From the NCBI GenBank assembly GCA_913061475.1, contig CAJXUN010000035.1, forward strand, positions 1-44,990: a stretch of DNA of 44,990 bases, read 5' to 3'. The notes under the pieces are model-generated. The model was not told the DNA's origin and ran no database searches. It saw only the letters and a list, made by a program, of their open reading frames with translations. A program made the translations under genes and the position numbers. The DNA is from an uncultured Colwellia sp. Its GTDB lineage: Bacteria > Pseudomonadota > Gammaproteobacteria > Enterobacterales > Alteromonadaceae. This document shows positions 15,374 through 25,000 of this stretch, piece after piece (position 1 is the stretch's first letter; every line of letters starts with the position of its first letter).

Positions 15374-16606
15374 GTGGTGGAACAAGCGTCAGGCTTAAAA
15401 ATAAGCAAACAAGCCAATTGGCTAGATAAGCGTTGTCGGAGCTTAGTATTTTCAGTGTTAGCAAAAATTGACTATGGTCAGATTGAATTAGTTGACCATA
15501 GTGAGCGTTTTCTCTTTCCTGAATTTGCGGAAAATAAATCCTTACTTGGGCGCATTAATATCCATGACCGCAGTGTTTATCGCGATTTTGTTAAGGGTGG
15601 CAGCATAGGTGCTGCAGAGGCCTTCATTGCAGGAAAATGGAGTAGCCCTAATTTAACCACAGTTATTAGAATATTTGCTCGGGCTCAGCAGCAAACCGAT
15701 GCACTAGAGCAGCAAAGACCTTGGTTAACAAAACTTAAATACGCCTTGTTACATCGTGGAAATCGTAATAGCCAAGCAGGCTCAAAGAAGAATATTCTTG
15801 CCCACTATGATTTGGGTAACGAGCTTTATAGTCGATTTCTTGATCCAGAAATGATGTATTCGTCAGCAATTTATCCACAAGAAGATGCAAGCTTAGCCCA
15901 AGCACAATTACATAAATTGTCGACTATCTGTCAGCGTTTGGAGTTAAAAGCAAGTGATCACTTATTGGAAATTGGTACAGGTTGGGGTGGCTTAGCTATT
16001 TATGCAGCTCAGGAATATGGCTGTAAGGTGACCACAACGACAATTTCTGATGCGCAACATGCTTATGCGAAAAGTCGTATTGAACAGCTAGGACTAGGTG
16101 ACAAAATAACCTTACTGAAAAGGGATTACCGTGAATTAACCGGTGAATATGACAAATTAGTGTCGATTGAAATGATTGAAGCGGTTGGCTTTGAATATTT
16201 ACCGAGCTTTTTTAAGCAATGTAATCAACGCTTGAAGCCGGGCGGTAAGCTATTAATACAGTCAATCACCATTGCCGATCAACGTTTTGACTATTACAAA
16301 CGCAGTGTTGATTTTATCCAGCGTTATATTTTTCCTGGCGGTTTTTTGCCCTCTATTACGGTGTTAGCTCAGAACCTTACCCAGCATACTGAACTCGTAA
16401 CCGAGTCGATTGATGACATAGGTCTAGATTATGCAAAAACCTTAGCCCATTGGCGTGACGCATTTTTAAGCTCTTGGTCTGAATTGACTCAATTTGGTTA
16501 TGATGAACAGTTTAAACGTTTGTGGCTGTATTATTTTGCGTATTGTGAAGGGGCATTTTTAGAGCGTTCAACTAGCACGGTACATATGGTTGCGAGGAAG
16601 CAGTAA
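15374..16606 (+). CDS. Cyclopropane-fatty-acid synthase-like methyltransferase
   Basis: About 410 residues. The SAM-binding core has LEIGTGWGGLAIYAAQEYGCKVTTTTIS, followed by VSIEMIEAVGFEYLPSFF and RYIFPGGFLPS, all signatures of the CFA synthase family, which methylates double bonds of membrane phospholipid acyl chains. AAGGAG at 15364-15369 precedes two adjacent GTG codons (15374, 15377); either could start. In this gene context the enzyme may be a homologue of the methyltransferases used in furan or other branched fatty acid synthesis and need not make a cyclopropane ring. Last gene of the RpoE-ChrR operon. Confidence 0.9.
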   Translation: MVEQASGLKISKQANWLDKRCRSLVFSVLAKIDYGQIELVDHSERFLFPEFAENKSLLGRINIHDRSVYRDFVKGGSIGAAEAFIAGKWSSPNLTTVIRIFARAQQQTDALEQQRPWLTKLKYALLHRGNRNSQAGSKKNILAHYDLGNELYSRFLDPEMMYSSAIYPQEDASLAQAQLHKLSTICQRLELKASDHLLEIGTGWGGLAIYAAQEYGCKVTTTTISDAQHAYAKSRIEQLGLGDKITLLKRDYRELTGEYDKLVSIEMIEAVGFEYLPSFFKQCNQRLKPGGKLLIQSITIADQRFDYYKRSVDFIQRYIFPGGFLPSITVLAQNLTQHTELVTESIDDIGLDYAKTLAHWRDAFLSSWSELTQFGYDEQFKRLWLYYFAYCEGAFLERSTSTVHMVARKQ

Positions 16607-16623
16607 GGCTAGCCGTATTACTT

Positions 16624-16673
16624 TAGAGGGCCTGGACTTATCATGATTTAAGTGTCGGATAAGGCCTTTTCTA
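16624..16673. terminator. Candidate terminator between convergent genes
   Basis: AGGGCCTGGACTTATC pairs imperfectly with GATAAGGCCT about 14 nt on, followed by TTTTCT. It would end the CFA-like transcript and may also serve the convergent GGDEF-EAL gene. Pairing has an internal bulge. Confidence 0.45.
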
Positions 16674-16677
16674 GTTG

Positions 16678-18828
16678 TTAGTTTATGTTTTTTTGCTCGT
16701 TAAGCAACTTGATGAAATAAGCCAATTGAACGGGTCGACTAAACATATAGCCTTGTACTGAGTTACATGAGTTATCGACGAGAAAACTTAATTGCTCGGG
16801 TGTTTCCACACCCTCTGCAATAACACATAAATTTAAGTTATGTGCCATGGCAATAACGGCGCGTACGATTGCTTTGTCGTTATCATCAGTGACAATTTCA
16901 TTAATAAAGGAACGATCAATTTTTAAGTAATCTAAAGGCAGTTTTTTTAAATAAGACAATGAACTGTAGCCAGTGCCAAAGTCATCGACAGAAACACTCA
17001 TGCCAATCATTCTAGCTTTACTTAATAGTTTTTCTGCGACGGAGTAGTCATCCACTAATACGTCTTCTGTTACTTCCAATTCCAATAAACTAGGATTTAT
17101 CTGGCTATCATGAATACAGGTGCGTAGGTAAGAGAATAAGTTGGCATCTGCGACTTGCGACGGAGAAAGGTTGATTGATATTTTAATATCAAAGCCTTTT
17201 AAATCGAGTTCTCTAGCAATTTGGCAAGCCCGGTTAATAACCCACTCACCAATGCTAATAATTAAACCACTTTTTTCAGCGATGGCAATAAAGCCATCGG
17301 GTGAAACGATACCTCGATCAGGATGATTCCAGCGGATCAATGCTTCAGCTTTATTAATGCTGTTGTCTTTTATATCAATAATAGGTTGTAGATATAACTC
17401 AAACTCGTTATTTTTTATTGCTTGTCGCAATTCTTGCTCTATTTTAAGCAAATCGTGCGAGGCATCTTTCATCGATTTTGAGTAGAATAACACGGAATTT
17501 TTTTTCGTGGCTTTGCCGTTATAAGCACTCAAATCAACAAACTTCATTAATTCTTCAGCACTTTCTGCGTCATTCGGGAAATTGGCTGCACCAATACTGA
17601 CACTGACATGAAAGTGCTCTGCTTTGTTGGTATAAAACGGCTTGCTTATATTATTTACCATACCTTGAATCGCCGATGAACAGGCTGCTTTGTTATCAAC
17701 ATTACTAAGAATTATGGCAAACTCATCGCCGCCTACTCTAGCGATAAAGTCAGATGTTTTAACCACATGTTTGATACGTTGAGCAAACTCGATTAACAGT
17801 TTATCGCCTTCATCATGCCCGTAAAATTCGTTGTGCTGCCTAAAGTCATTGATGTCAACGTACAGTAAATAAAACGGCTGGTTCGACGCTACATGCTTTT
17901 CTAGCACTTGTAAAAAAGAAAAACGATTAGGCAGCTCAGTGAGCATATCTTGCAGTGCAAGTTGTTCGTTGCGCTGTGTTAAGTGCTTTATAGTACTGAT
18001 ATCGTTAGCAAATACAATCCAATTCTCTACATCGTTAAATTTATTTTTAACTGGATATAAACCAATTTTCAACCACTTAAGTGTGGATGGAGGTAAAATC
18101 CAGCACAATTCACCATCCCAACTTGAGTTGGTTGTTAATATGCGCTCGTATTCGGGCAATTGGTTCTTCATCAATTTAATGATGATATCAATAGCTCTAG
18201 GCGTTGATGTATTCTTCAATGTACCTTGTTCAAAGAGGGTGAGCGCTGCTGAATTTTCAATACAGGTGCTAAAGTCATTACTCGCCACTAAAACGGCAAA
18301 TTCTGCATTTTCAATAACTTTTGCGAGCGTTGCTAATATATTACTTTGTTCAACCGGCTGCTTTAAGATGGACAGTAAGCGGGTGTGCAAGTATTCATTT
18401 TTTAGAAAAAGTCGATCGTAAGATAATAAAACTTCACGGGCTAATTGTTTAGTATTTTGCTGATGGGTAAAATTTTCTAATTGATTGGAAATCACCAGTA
18501 GATTGCGTTGCTCTTGTTTGATGGCGATAGCTTCTAAGTGCAACTCTTTATTGTTTTGAGTTATTTCGGTCCATAAGCCTGAACGTAATTTACAATTTTC
18601 AGATTTATCCCATATCTGCCTTGCATCAATAAGAAAGTCCAGTAAGAACGGACTTTCTTGGTTAATCACAAATGTTTTTTGGCTATCTAATTTCGGAAAC
18701 AAGTTGTTTGTCCATTCACTGTCACCTTCAAGCCATTTTACTGTGCCAGTATCAGTATCTGTGACTTCTAGAACAATTTGCTCTAACGCGCTTAAAACGG
18801 TATTAAGTAGTGATGTCATTTTTTTCAC
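16678..18828 (-). CDS. GGDEF-EAL protein with PAS-like region
   Basis: A 716-residue cytoplasmic protein without membrane helices. Residues about 1-130 are unassigned, about 165-275 look PAS-like, then GGDEF (about 285-440) with intact RVGGDEFAIIL near residue 363, and EAL (about 460-705) with AEALIRWNHPDRG near residue 493 and DDFGTGYSSLSYLKKLP. Both catalytic signatures are intact, so it may make and degrade c-di-GMP. Its start overlaps the GTPase gene upstream by 26 bp, so it is the last gene of a coupled four-gene operon and a candidate output of the GTPase. No regulator site is visible. Confidence 0.92.
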   Translation of the reverse strand: MKKMTSLLNTVLSALEQIVLEVTDTDTGTVKWLEGDSEWTNNLFPKLDSQKTFVINQESPFLLDFLIDARQIWDKSENCKLRSGLWTEITQNNKELHLEAIAIKQEQRNLLVISNQLENFTHQQNTKQLAREVLLSYDRLFLKNEYLHTRLLSILKQPVEQSNILATLAKVIENAEFAVLVASNDFSTCIENSAALTLFEQGTLKNTSTPRAIDIIIKLMKNQLPEYERILTTNSSWDGELCWILPPSTLKWLKIGLYPVKNKFNDVENWIVFANDISTIKHLTQRNEQLALQDMLTELPNRFSFLQVLEKHVASNQPFYLLYVDINDFRQHNEFYGHDEGDKLLIEFAQRIKHVVKTSDFIARVGGDEFAIILSNVDNKAACSSAIQGMVNNISKPFYTNKAEHFHVSVSIGAANFPNDAESAEELMKFVDLSAYNGKATKKNSVLFYSKSMKDASHDLLKIEQELRQAIKNNEFELYLQPIIDIKDNSINKAEALIRWNHPDRGIVSPDGFIAIAEKSGLIISIGEWVINRACQIARELDLKGFDIKISINLSPSQVADANLFSYLRTCIHDSQINPSLLELEVTEDVLVDDYSVAEKLLSKARMIGMSVSVDDFGTGYSSLSYLKKLPLDYLKIDRSFINEIVTDDNDKAIVRAVIAMAHNLNLCVIAEGVETPEQLSFLVDNSCNSVQGYMFSRPVQLAYFIKLLNEQKNIN

Positions 18829-19318
18829 ACTTTAATAATAGTTCAGCTAATGAAGAAAACATTTGCTCAACATTCTTACCGGTTTTAGCGCTGGTTAAAA
18901 ACTCGAGGTCAAATATGTTCTGATAGGCTTGGTGTTCACTATCATCTAAATGCCATGTGGCCAGTAAATCGCTTTTATTGATAGCGAGTATCGCTGGGCA
19001 GTTAGTGACTTGACGCGCAAGAGTATGAATGTCGATACCTTCAAGTAATGATGATGCTCGGGTTTGATCAACGACAATAATATAGCCGGCAGCTCCGCGT
19101 AAGTAACGCTCTTGAAAAACGTTATAACTATCATTACCTTCCATGTCCCATAACAGCAGGTTCATTTCTTTGTTTGCTATCGATAGCGTCTTTTTGTCAA
19201 TTTTAACACCAATGGTGGTGAGATATTTTTCACTAAAAATACCTTCGACAAAGCGTTTAACTAAGCTGGTTTTGCCAACACTAGACGCCCCTAATAGGCA
19301 GATTTTTTTTTGAATCAA
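18803..19318 (-). CDS. Ras/Rab-like small GTPase
   Basis: A 171-residue stand-alone small GTPase. G1 is GASSVGKT (residues 10-17), switch I has TTIG (34-37), G3 is DMEGN (58-62), G4 NKSD (114-117) and G5 SAK (143-145). The usual DxxGQ glutamine is Asn 62, and the Ras Gly 12/13 equivalents are Ser, which suggests slow intrinsic hydrolysis and need for a GAP. It has no lipidation motif. It belongs to the prokaryotic Ras-like GTPases; unlike MglA, no MglB gene is adjacent, but the protein encoded upstream may take that role. It is 90 bp downstream of the OmpA-like gene and overlaps the GGDEF-EAL gene. Confidence 0.9.
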   Translation of the reverse strand: MIQKKICLLGASSVGKTSLVKRFVEGIFSEKYLTTIGVKIDKKTLSIANKEMNLLLWDMEGNDSYNVFQERYLRGAAGYIIVVDQTRASSLLEGIDIHTLARQVTNCPAILAINKSDLLATWHLDDSEHQAYQNIFDLEFLTSAKTGKNVEQMFSSLAELLLKCEKNDITT

Positions 19319-19408
19319 AGCGTCAGCTCCCTTTTAGACCGCTTGTTGGTTTCTTGATACCAATTAAAATACTACGCTTATTTACAACACTGTCACCTTA
19401 TTATTTTC

Positions 19409-21169
19409 CTAATGGTGATTGGTGTAAATCACGTTGAACATAACACTTCTTGATGTACTGCTAATGTTTACAATATCTATTTGCCCTAAGCCTACAACAT
19501 ATATTTTGTCTTTAGCTATGCCTTTGCTCAGTAATATGTCCGCGGTATTATTGGCTCTGTTCATACTGAGAATATCATTAGCCGCTTTGTTACCTGTGTT
19601 GTCGCTACTGCCTATGATTAGCAAGCCAAAATCAATACCAAGGTCATCAGCTATTGGGGCTAGTTGCTTAATATATTGATAAAGTCGATTTAAGGACCTT
19701 TGCATTTTCGCCGTGATATCCCCACTCGCCACTGAAAAATTGAGTTGAATCGATGCTATTCGGCCAATGAGCTGGTTAAATAATTGCTGTTTAATTTGCT
19801 GACTTGTCGCTATGTGCTCTGTTGATGTTAATTGCAATTGTGCTGTTGTTAGGTTTTCGCCTTGGGTGAGTCCCGCAATGGCTAAGGCGTTAATGAGCTG
19901 CTCTGTTTTTATTAGATCTAATGTGCCCGCTAGTGCCAGGCTATTGTTTTGCCAAGTTGAGCTAATACTTGGATATGCCGAAATAATGCGCTGCGCTCGT
20001 TGTTGTAATATTTTTTGGTCAAGCGAATGATAGCTGCGCTCTACGATAGTGAATGTTGATGGCTGTAATTCATTACTGTTAAGCCAGTCAGTAATATTTA
20101 CCGCATCAGGGTCGCGTAAAATATCGAGTTTGATATTATCCAGCTGATTTATTTTTAGTTGCTTGATAATGACACCAGGTTGGCTATCTAAGCGCATTAT
20201 TTTTTTATGGAGTTGTGTGCTTTTTACCCAATCAAATGTTTGGTACGTGGTGTAGCACAAAGCCAATAGGACTATTGACCAAGCAAACCACGGGATTTTT
20301 TTCTTATGGCTTGGCTTTATTTTTTCTTCAGATAAAAGACAGTCTCGTAAGATGTTATCAGCGGTATCAAAATGTTGATTGTCACCATTAAAATTGTTGA
20401 GTTCATCAAAATATAAGCTATGAATGCGCTCTAGTGTCAGTTGTAATTGGTTGCTGATACTTTGCGGGGGATTGCCACTAACCGCAGCCACAACAAGCGC
20501 GCTTGGCCCTGGTTTGATCAGCAAGTTAAAATTGTCGGTACTGACGGATTGTAGTTGTTCTTTTGGACCTTCTTGAGCGGACAAAAATGAATCGCCAACA
20601 AAATCATTAATGGCGGTTAGCATCGCTGAGACAATATCAGCGTCGCTTTTGTTTTCATTGTCTAGTGCGACGGCATTGAGTAGTAGACCGGTTTCCCGAT
20701 GAATAAGAAAAACATGTTCAACACGATAAACAAAGGTTTGAGATGCGGCATATTGCGCATAGCTAACACCGCTTTGTCGAGCTTTAAAGCGCCATTTTAA
20801 TCCTTTGATGGTTAAACTATTTTCTAATAATTGGTTGGTTTTTTCCATAAAGTCACTGAGAAAAGCAGCGACAGATTTCCTTACTAAGCTACCGACAAGT
20901 GGGTATAAAGAACTCACCATTTGTTCGCTATTGTGTGCAACAGAATGTTTGACAGAGTCTTCGATAAAAGGTTGTAGTACTTTATTGACAGAGTTATCTT
21001 TTTGTTGTCTGTCGTGCAGTGCCTCAGTAATAACCTCTGCCACAATACTGCGAGCATCTTTTTGTATGCTGGCGGTTATTCTGCTGTTCTCTTTACCCAG
21101 TAGTAACTCACGTACTTTTTCTAATTGTTGCTCTGACTCAGTATGTTCTGTTGCGGCATCGGTCGGCAT
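19409..21169 (-). CDS. Membrane protein with OmpA-like C-terminal domain, GTPase operon
   Basis: A 586-residue protein. Residues about 1-105 are helical (ESEQQLEKVRELLLGKE, MVSSLYPLVGSLVRKSVAAF). About 120-270 form a globular cytoplasmic domain with YRVEHVFLIHRETGLLL and IVSAMLTAINDFVGDSF; this pattern recalls the longin/roadblock-like region of a known uncharacterised OmpA family. One membrane helix follows (IPWFAWSIVLLALCYTTYQ, about 293-311), then a BON-like stretch and a C-terminal OmpA domain with IIGSSDNTGNKAANDILSMNRA. So the N-terminus would be cytoplasmic, near the GTPase, and the OmpA end periplasmic, binding peptidoglycan. Start overlaps the coiled-coil gene by 1 nt. Confidence 0.85.
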   Translation of the reverse strand: MPTDAATEHTESEQQLEKVRELLLGKENSRITASIQKDARSIVAEVITEALHDRQQKDNSVNKVLQPFIEDSVKHSVAHNSEQMVSSLYPLVGSLVRKSVAAFLSDFMEKTNQLLENSLTIKGLKWRFKARQSGVSYAQYAASQTFVYRVEHVFLIHRETGLLLNAVALDNENKSDADIVSAMLTAINDFVGDSFLSAQEGPKEQLQSVSTDNFNLLIKPGPSALVVAAVSGNPPQSISNQLQLTLERIHSLYFDELNNFNGDNQHFDTADNILRDCLLSEEKIKPSHKKKIPWFAWSIVLLALCYTTYQTFDWVKSTQLHKKIMRLDSQPGVIIKQLKINQLDNIKLDILRDPDAVNITDWLNSNELQPSTFTIVERSYHSLDQKILQQRAQRIISAYPSISSTWQNNSLALAGTLDLIKTEQLINALAIAGLTQGENLTTAQLQLTSTEHIATSQQIKQQLFNQLIGRIASIQLNFSVASGDITAKMQRSLNRLYQYIKQLAPIADDLGIDFGLLIIGSSDNTGNKAANDILSMNRANNTADILLSKGIAKDKIYVVGLGQIDIVNISSTSRSVMFNVIYTNHH

Positions 21170-21705
21170 TATATTAGATCGTCTTCTAAATTAGTTGCCA
21201 TGGTTGCGAGTAATTTAGCCAGCGTTTTTCTATCGGTTTTCGATGAACTAAGTTCATTTGATACGGATTCTAGATGGCTTTTTAATTGCTCTAGCTGATC
21301 GTTGAAATTACGGCTAAGCGACTGACTTTCTTTATCAAGTGCTTGTTCTATATTTTTAAAGTCTTGTTGAGTGGCACTGGCAAGCATTTCATGCTCGGAT
21401 GATAAACTGGCAAGGTTTTTCTCGATTGACGCTTCGTTATCGTCATGGCTTTTATCTGCAAGTTGTAATTGTTGCTCTAAATTAGAAAATCGTTGGTTAA
21501 TACTTTCCTGCATTTGCGCTAGTTGATCGTTAAAGCTGGAATTTTGTTTGCTTAACGCGTGTTCGATATCACTGCGTGTTGAGGAAATTTGCTGTTTTAA
21601 TTGTTGTTCTGCTACGCCAAAAACAATTTGCCGGAGCTGATCAAGTTCGTTTACTTGAGCGGCTTCTTGCTGCTGCTCTTTTTTGATATCTTTATTATTT
21701 GGCAT
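21169..21705 (-). CDS. Coiled-coil protein, first gene of the GTPase operon
   Basis: A 178-residue, highly charged, almost wholly helical protein with long Gln/Ser/Glu heptad segments (LAQMQESINQRFSNLEQQL and similar). Its N-terminal NELDQLRQIVFGVAEQQL resembles the QLEKVRELLLGKENSRI of the next protein, so the two may share an interaction motif. The C-terminal DRKTLAKLLATMATNLEDD is set apart from the coils. No enzyme domain. TAATG overlap with the OmpA-like gene. Probably a scaffold or adaptor; function unknown. Confidence 0.8.
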   Translation of the reverse strand: MPNNKDIKKEQQQEAAQVNELDQLRQIVFGVAEQQLKQQISSTRSDIEHALSKQNSSFNDQLAQMQESINQRFSNLEQQLQLADKSHDDNEASIEKNLASLSSEHEMLASATQQDFKNIEQALDKESQSLSRNFNDQLEQLKSHLESVSNELSSSKTDRKTLAKLLATMATNLEDDLI

Positions 21706-21958
21706 CTATTACATTCCATTTATTAGACTTTTCTCTTTAATTCAGTGTAACTCAAAATTATAAAATAACCTGTTTTTGCCTATTTAGTTATTAAAAACCA
21801 AGCTCTTGTCAGGTTATTACACTTGCTAAGGGTTGTCTATAATTTGAACGGAATGTGGTGTTTTATTATCAATAAGGTAGATTTTACTCAATAAAAAGCC
21901 ATTAAAAATTTTTACATTAGTGACTCAAGTAATGAGATGTTGTAGGTGTGAGATAATC

Positions 21959-21994
21959 CAGTAAAGGCCGCAACGCTTGTTGCGGCCTTTACTG
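21959..21994. terminator. Perfect 16-bp hairpin downstream of the CobN-like gene
   Basis: CAGTAAAGGCCGCAAC and its exact complement, separated by GCTT. It lies 50 bp past the CobN-like stop on the minus strand. No T-run follows on either strand, so it may stabilise the 3' end or be a Rho-assisted stop. The remaining 21706-21958 holds only the AT-rich region expected for the coiled-coil gene's promoter. Confidence 0.55.
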
Positions 21995-22044
21995 AAGAAA
22001 ATTAAGCCAAATATAGCGTAATTATGTCAGGTATTTCATGCTGT

Positions 22045-25000
22045 TTAGCTGTTTTTAGTTAAGGTAAATAGCTGGTTTTTATTATGTTTGCTATTTCGGG
22101 TTTGCCAACCGGCACCGCAGCCAATCAACAATAATATGCCCGCCAAGCTATAGTAGATAAAGTCGTTTGGCTCTACAGTTTGGGCGTTTTGTTTATCAAG
22201 TTTTTGGCCTTCAACTTGCTGTTCTGGTTTAGTTTCTGCTGAAGAGTCATCTTTTTTCTCTACATTTTTTTCGGCAAGTTGTTGGTTGTTCTTCGCTTGC
22301 TGGGCTTTTGCGCTAGCGGCCATGGCTTCTAGGGTTTTTGCTACCAGTGGCGCTAAACCAAAACCTTCGGCTAGTTCATTGACATGCGCTTTTACCGCGT
22401 CATTTAAAATCACTAAGTCATTGTTATTAACCACGGCAACATATTGTTCAACGAGTTGTTTCAAACGTTCAGGGTCTGCTTGCCAATAGTCTTTACGCTC
22501 TGCTTCAAGCATGCGTTCCATCATACGGGCGAAGGCGGCAGGATTAATATCTTTAAACCATTCGTTGAGCTTCAGGTCGAGTTTGTCATTAACATAAATG
22601 TCTAGGTACTCATCCCATTGATCGTTTCTGATCAGGTTAGGATCAACGACTTGCCAGCCAAAAAAGTTATCTATTTTTGAGGCTAACGACACGGCACCTG
22701 AATAACCTTCTTTTTGTAGCTCTTTTATCCAGCGAGGATGAAACATGCGAGTACGTAATTCTTTGGCGAGGAATAAACCGGCATCTTCGGCTTTGGCATT
22801 TTTAGCGTCACGTAAGTTGGTTATTACCATGTCAGGACTTTTACCATCAATGTTACGTACCGCTAAACTGAGTGCGCCAAAGTATTCAAACGGGTCATCA
22901 GTACTTAGCATACCAAATAGATTTGAAGAACGAGCAAACATGGCGATGTCAGTGCCTGATAATTGTTTGGCGTAAAGTTGTATTTCTTTACCGTCAGTAT
23001 TTGCCGCTTTTTTTCCCCAGCGGCTATTGTCAGCACCGAAGAAATAGCCCATTTTTCCTAAGTAGTTATCAGAGATTTTTTTATCATCTTTCCAGGTATC
23101 GCTGGCCCAAGCAGCGTCGTCTACGCCGGTACCATAATCTCCTGATTGATTTGAAAAAATTCGAATAGTTGATAAATACTCTGCTTCTTTTTCATCAACA
23201 CCTTCGGCCAGTAAGTCTGCTTTTACTTTTTCACTATTTTGCCAAATCGAGTTGTTGTCTTCTTTTAGTGCCGCGACCTGATTGACCGCTTTTGCTAGCA
23301 TTTGCATGACATTAGGAAAAGCGTCACGGTATAAACCTGTGGCTGACACCACGACATCTATACGTGGACGCTTTAATTCGCTGTAAGGAATGATTTCTGT
23401 GCCAATAACGCGGCCGCTTGCACTCCATTTTGGCTTAACACCCATGGCATAAAGTACTTGAGATTCAAGTACGCCGTAGTGACGCATGGTTTCAATTGAC
23501 CATAATGAGAAGGCCATTTTGTCAGGGTAACGTTGATGCTTTTGATAGTAATTAGCGATCATTTGTTCTGTCAGTTCTTTGCCTTGCTCGAAAGCTGCTT
23601 GGGTTGGAACGCGACCAGGATTAAAACCAAATAAGTTATAGCCAGTAGCTAAAGATTCGGGGTGGCGTATTGGATCGCCACCTGATTTTACTGGAATATA
23701 CTTAGCACTCAAGAAGTCGACCATGGCATCGAGTTCGTGGATACTTGCCATGCTTTTATATAGTGCTTTACCACGTTCGATATCTGCTTGTAGCTCTCTT
23801 GTTAGCTCGGGAATTGGCACCGGGCGTTCGACTGATTGATCGACAGCATCAATGATATAATTTTTAACGGTTAAGTAACCTGATAAACGGCTGACATCAT
23901 TTTCTTCAACTGTTTCAGTACGGGTGATATTATCTTTTTCATGCCTTTTTTCATGCCTTTTTTCATGGTAAGTATGGCTATGAGCAACACTTTCGTCACT
24001 TTCGTTAGTGCCGCCGCCGTGATGCTCACCAATTAAGCTTTCACCGTAGTTATCATGTTCAAACTCACTAGCCCTTGCAGTAAAGTCGTTGCCCAGCATT
24101 TGTACTAAGGTTGATATCGTTAAGGCTTGTTCTGGAATATAACCAAAAGTATGTAAACCTAGTGGCTGATTAGCGGTTGCTAACGCTTCTAAGTGAATAT
24201 GTAAGGCGTCGATAAACTCATCAAACGCTTGGTCAATTTGTGCTTGTTCCCACGCTAAGTCTTTACAGATATTGGTATCAAAACATAACTGAGTTAATTG
24301 CACGGCCGTTTTTTGTTTTACGCCACCTTGATCGAGTTGTTTATATTGATGCATCAATTCATGCAAATTTCGAATCTCGCCTTCTAACCCGGCAGCAGCA
24401 AATGGTGGTGTCATGTGTGAGATAACAGTAGCGCGGCCACGGCGTTTGGTTTGCATCGCTTCACCAACATCATCGACAATAAATGGGTATACCACGGGCG
24501 TATCCCAAACCGCTAAATTACCTTGGTCATAAATAGATAAACCCCGTTCTTTGCCGCCTAAATACTCTTGTGAGCCATGGGTACCTAAATGAACAATAGC
24601 GTCGGATTGCCAATACTCGCGGGCATAATAATAAGCGGCAAGGTAGAAATGATTGATAGGCACTAAACCTTGGTGATAAATCATGTTTTCGTCATTTTTA
24701 TCATCAGAGCGCGGTGGTTGGCGCATGATCAGCATATTGCCGTTGCGAATACGTGGCAGGATAAAAAAGTGCTTACCGTTTTTTTCTACCGCCATAAAGT
24801 TGTCTTGCGGCTTGCCCCAATGATCCGTTATTTTTTGCGTTAGTTCAGTCGGCAGGGCATTAAACCAGCTTAAATAGTCATCAATCGGCATTAACTCGGC
24901 TAAGTCATGATCTAACAATTCGGTTAATTGATAATTACGATAGAAAGGGTCGAGAATTTTCTTGGCGTTGGCAACAAAATATTCTGCATCACGTTCTGCG

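Noticed and set aside
18946-19134. Open frame of 62 codons on the minus strand inside the GTPase gene
   Set aside because: Wholly covered by the GTPase frame, which has all five G boxes; a shadow frame.
23938-23968. Short CATGCC-T-run tandem units as a start of a CRISPR or satellite
   Set aside because: Only two to three 12-nt units, in frame, encoding the His-rich insert; no spacers.
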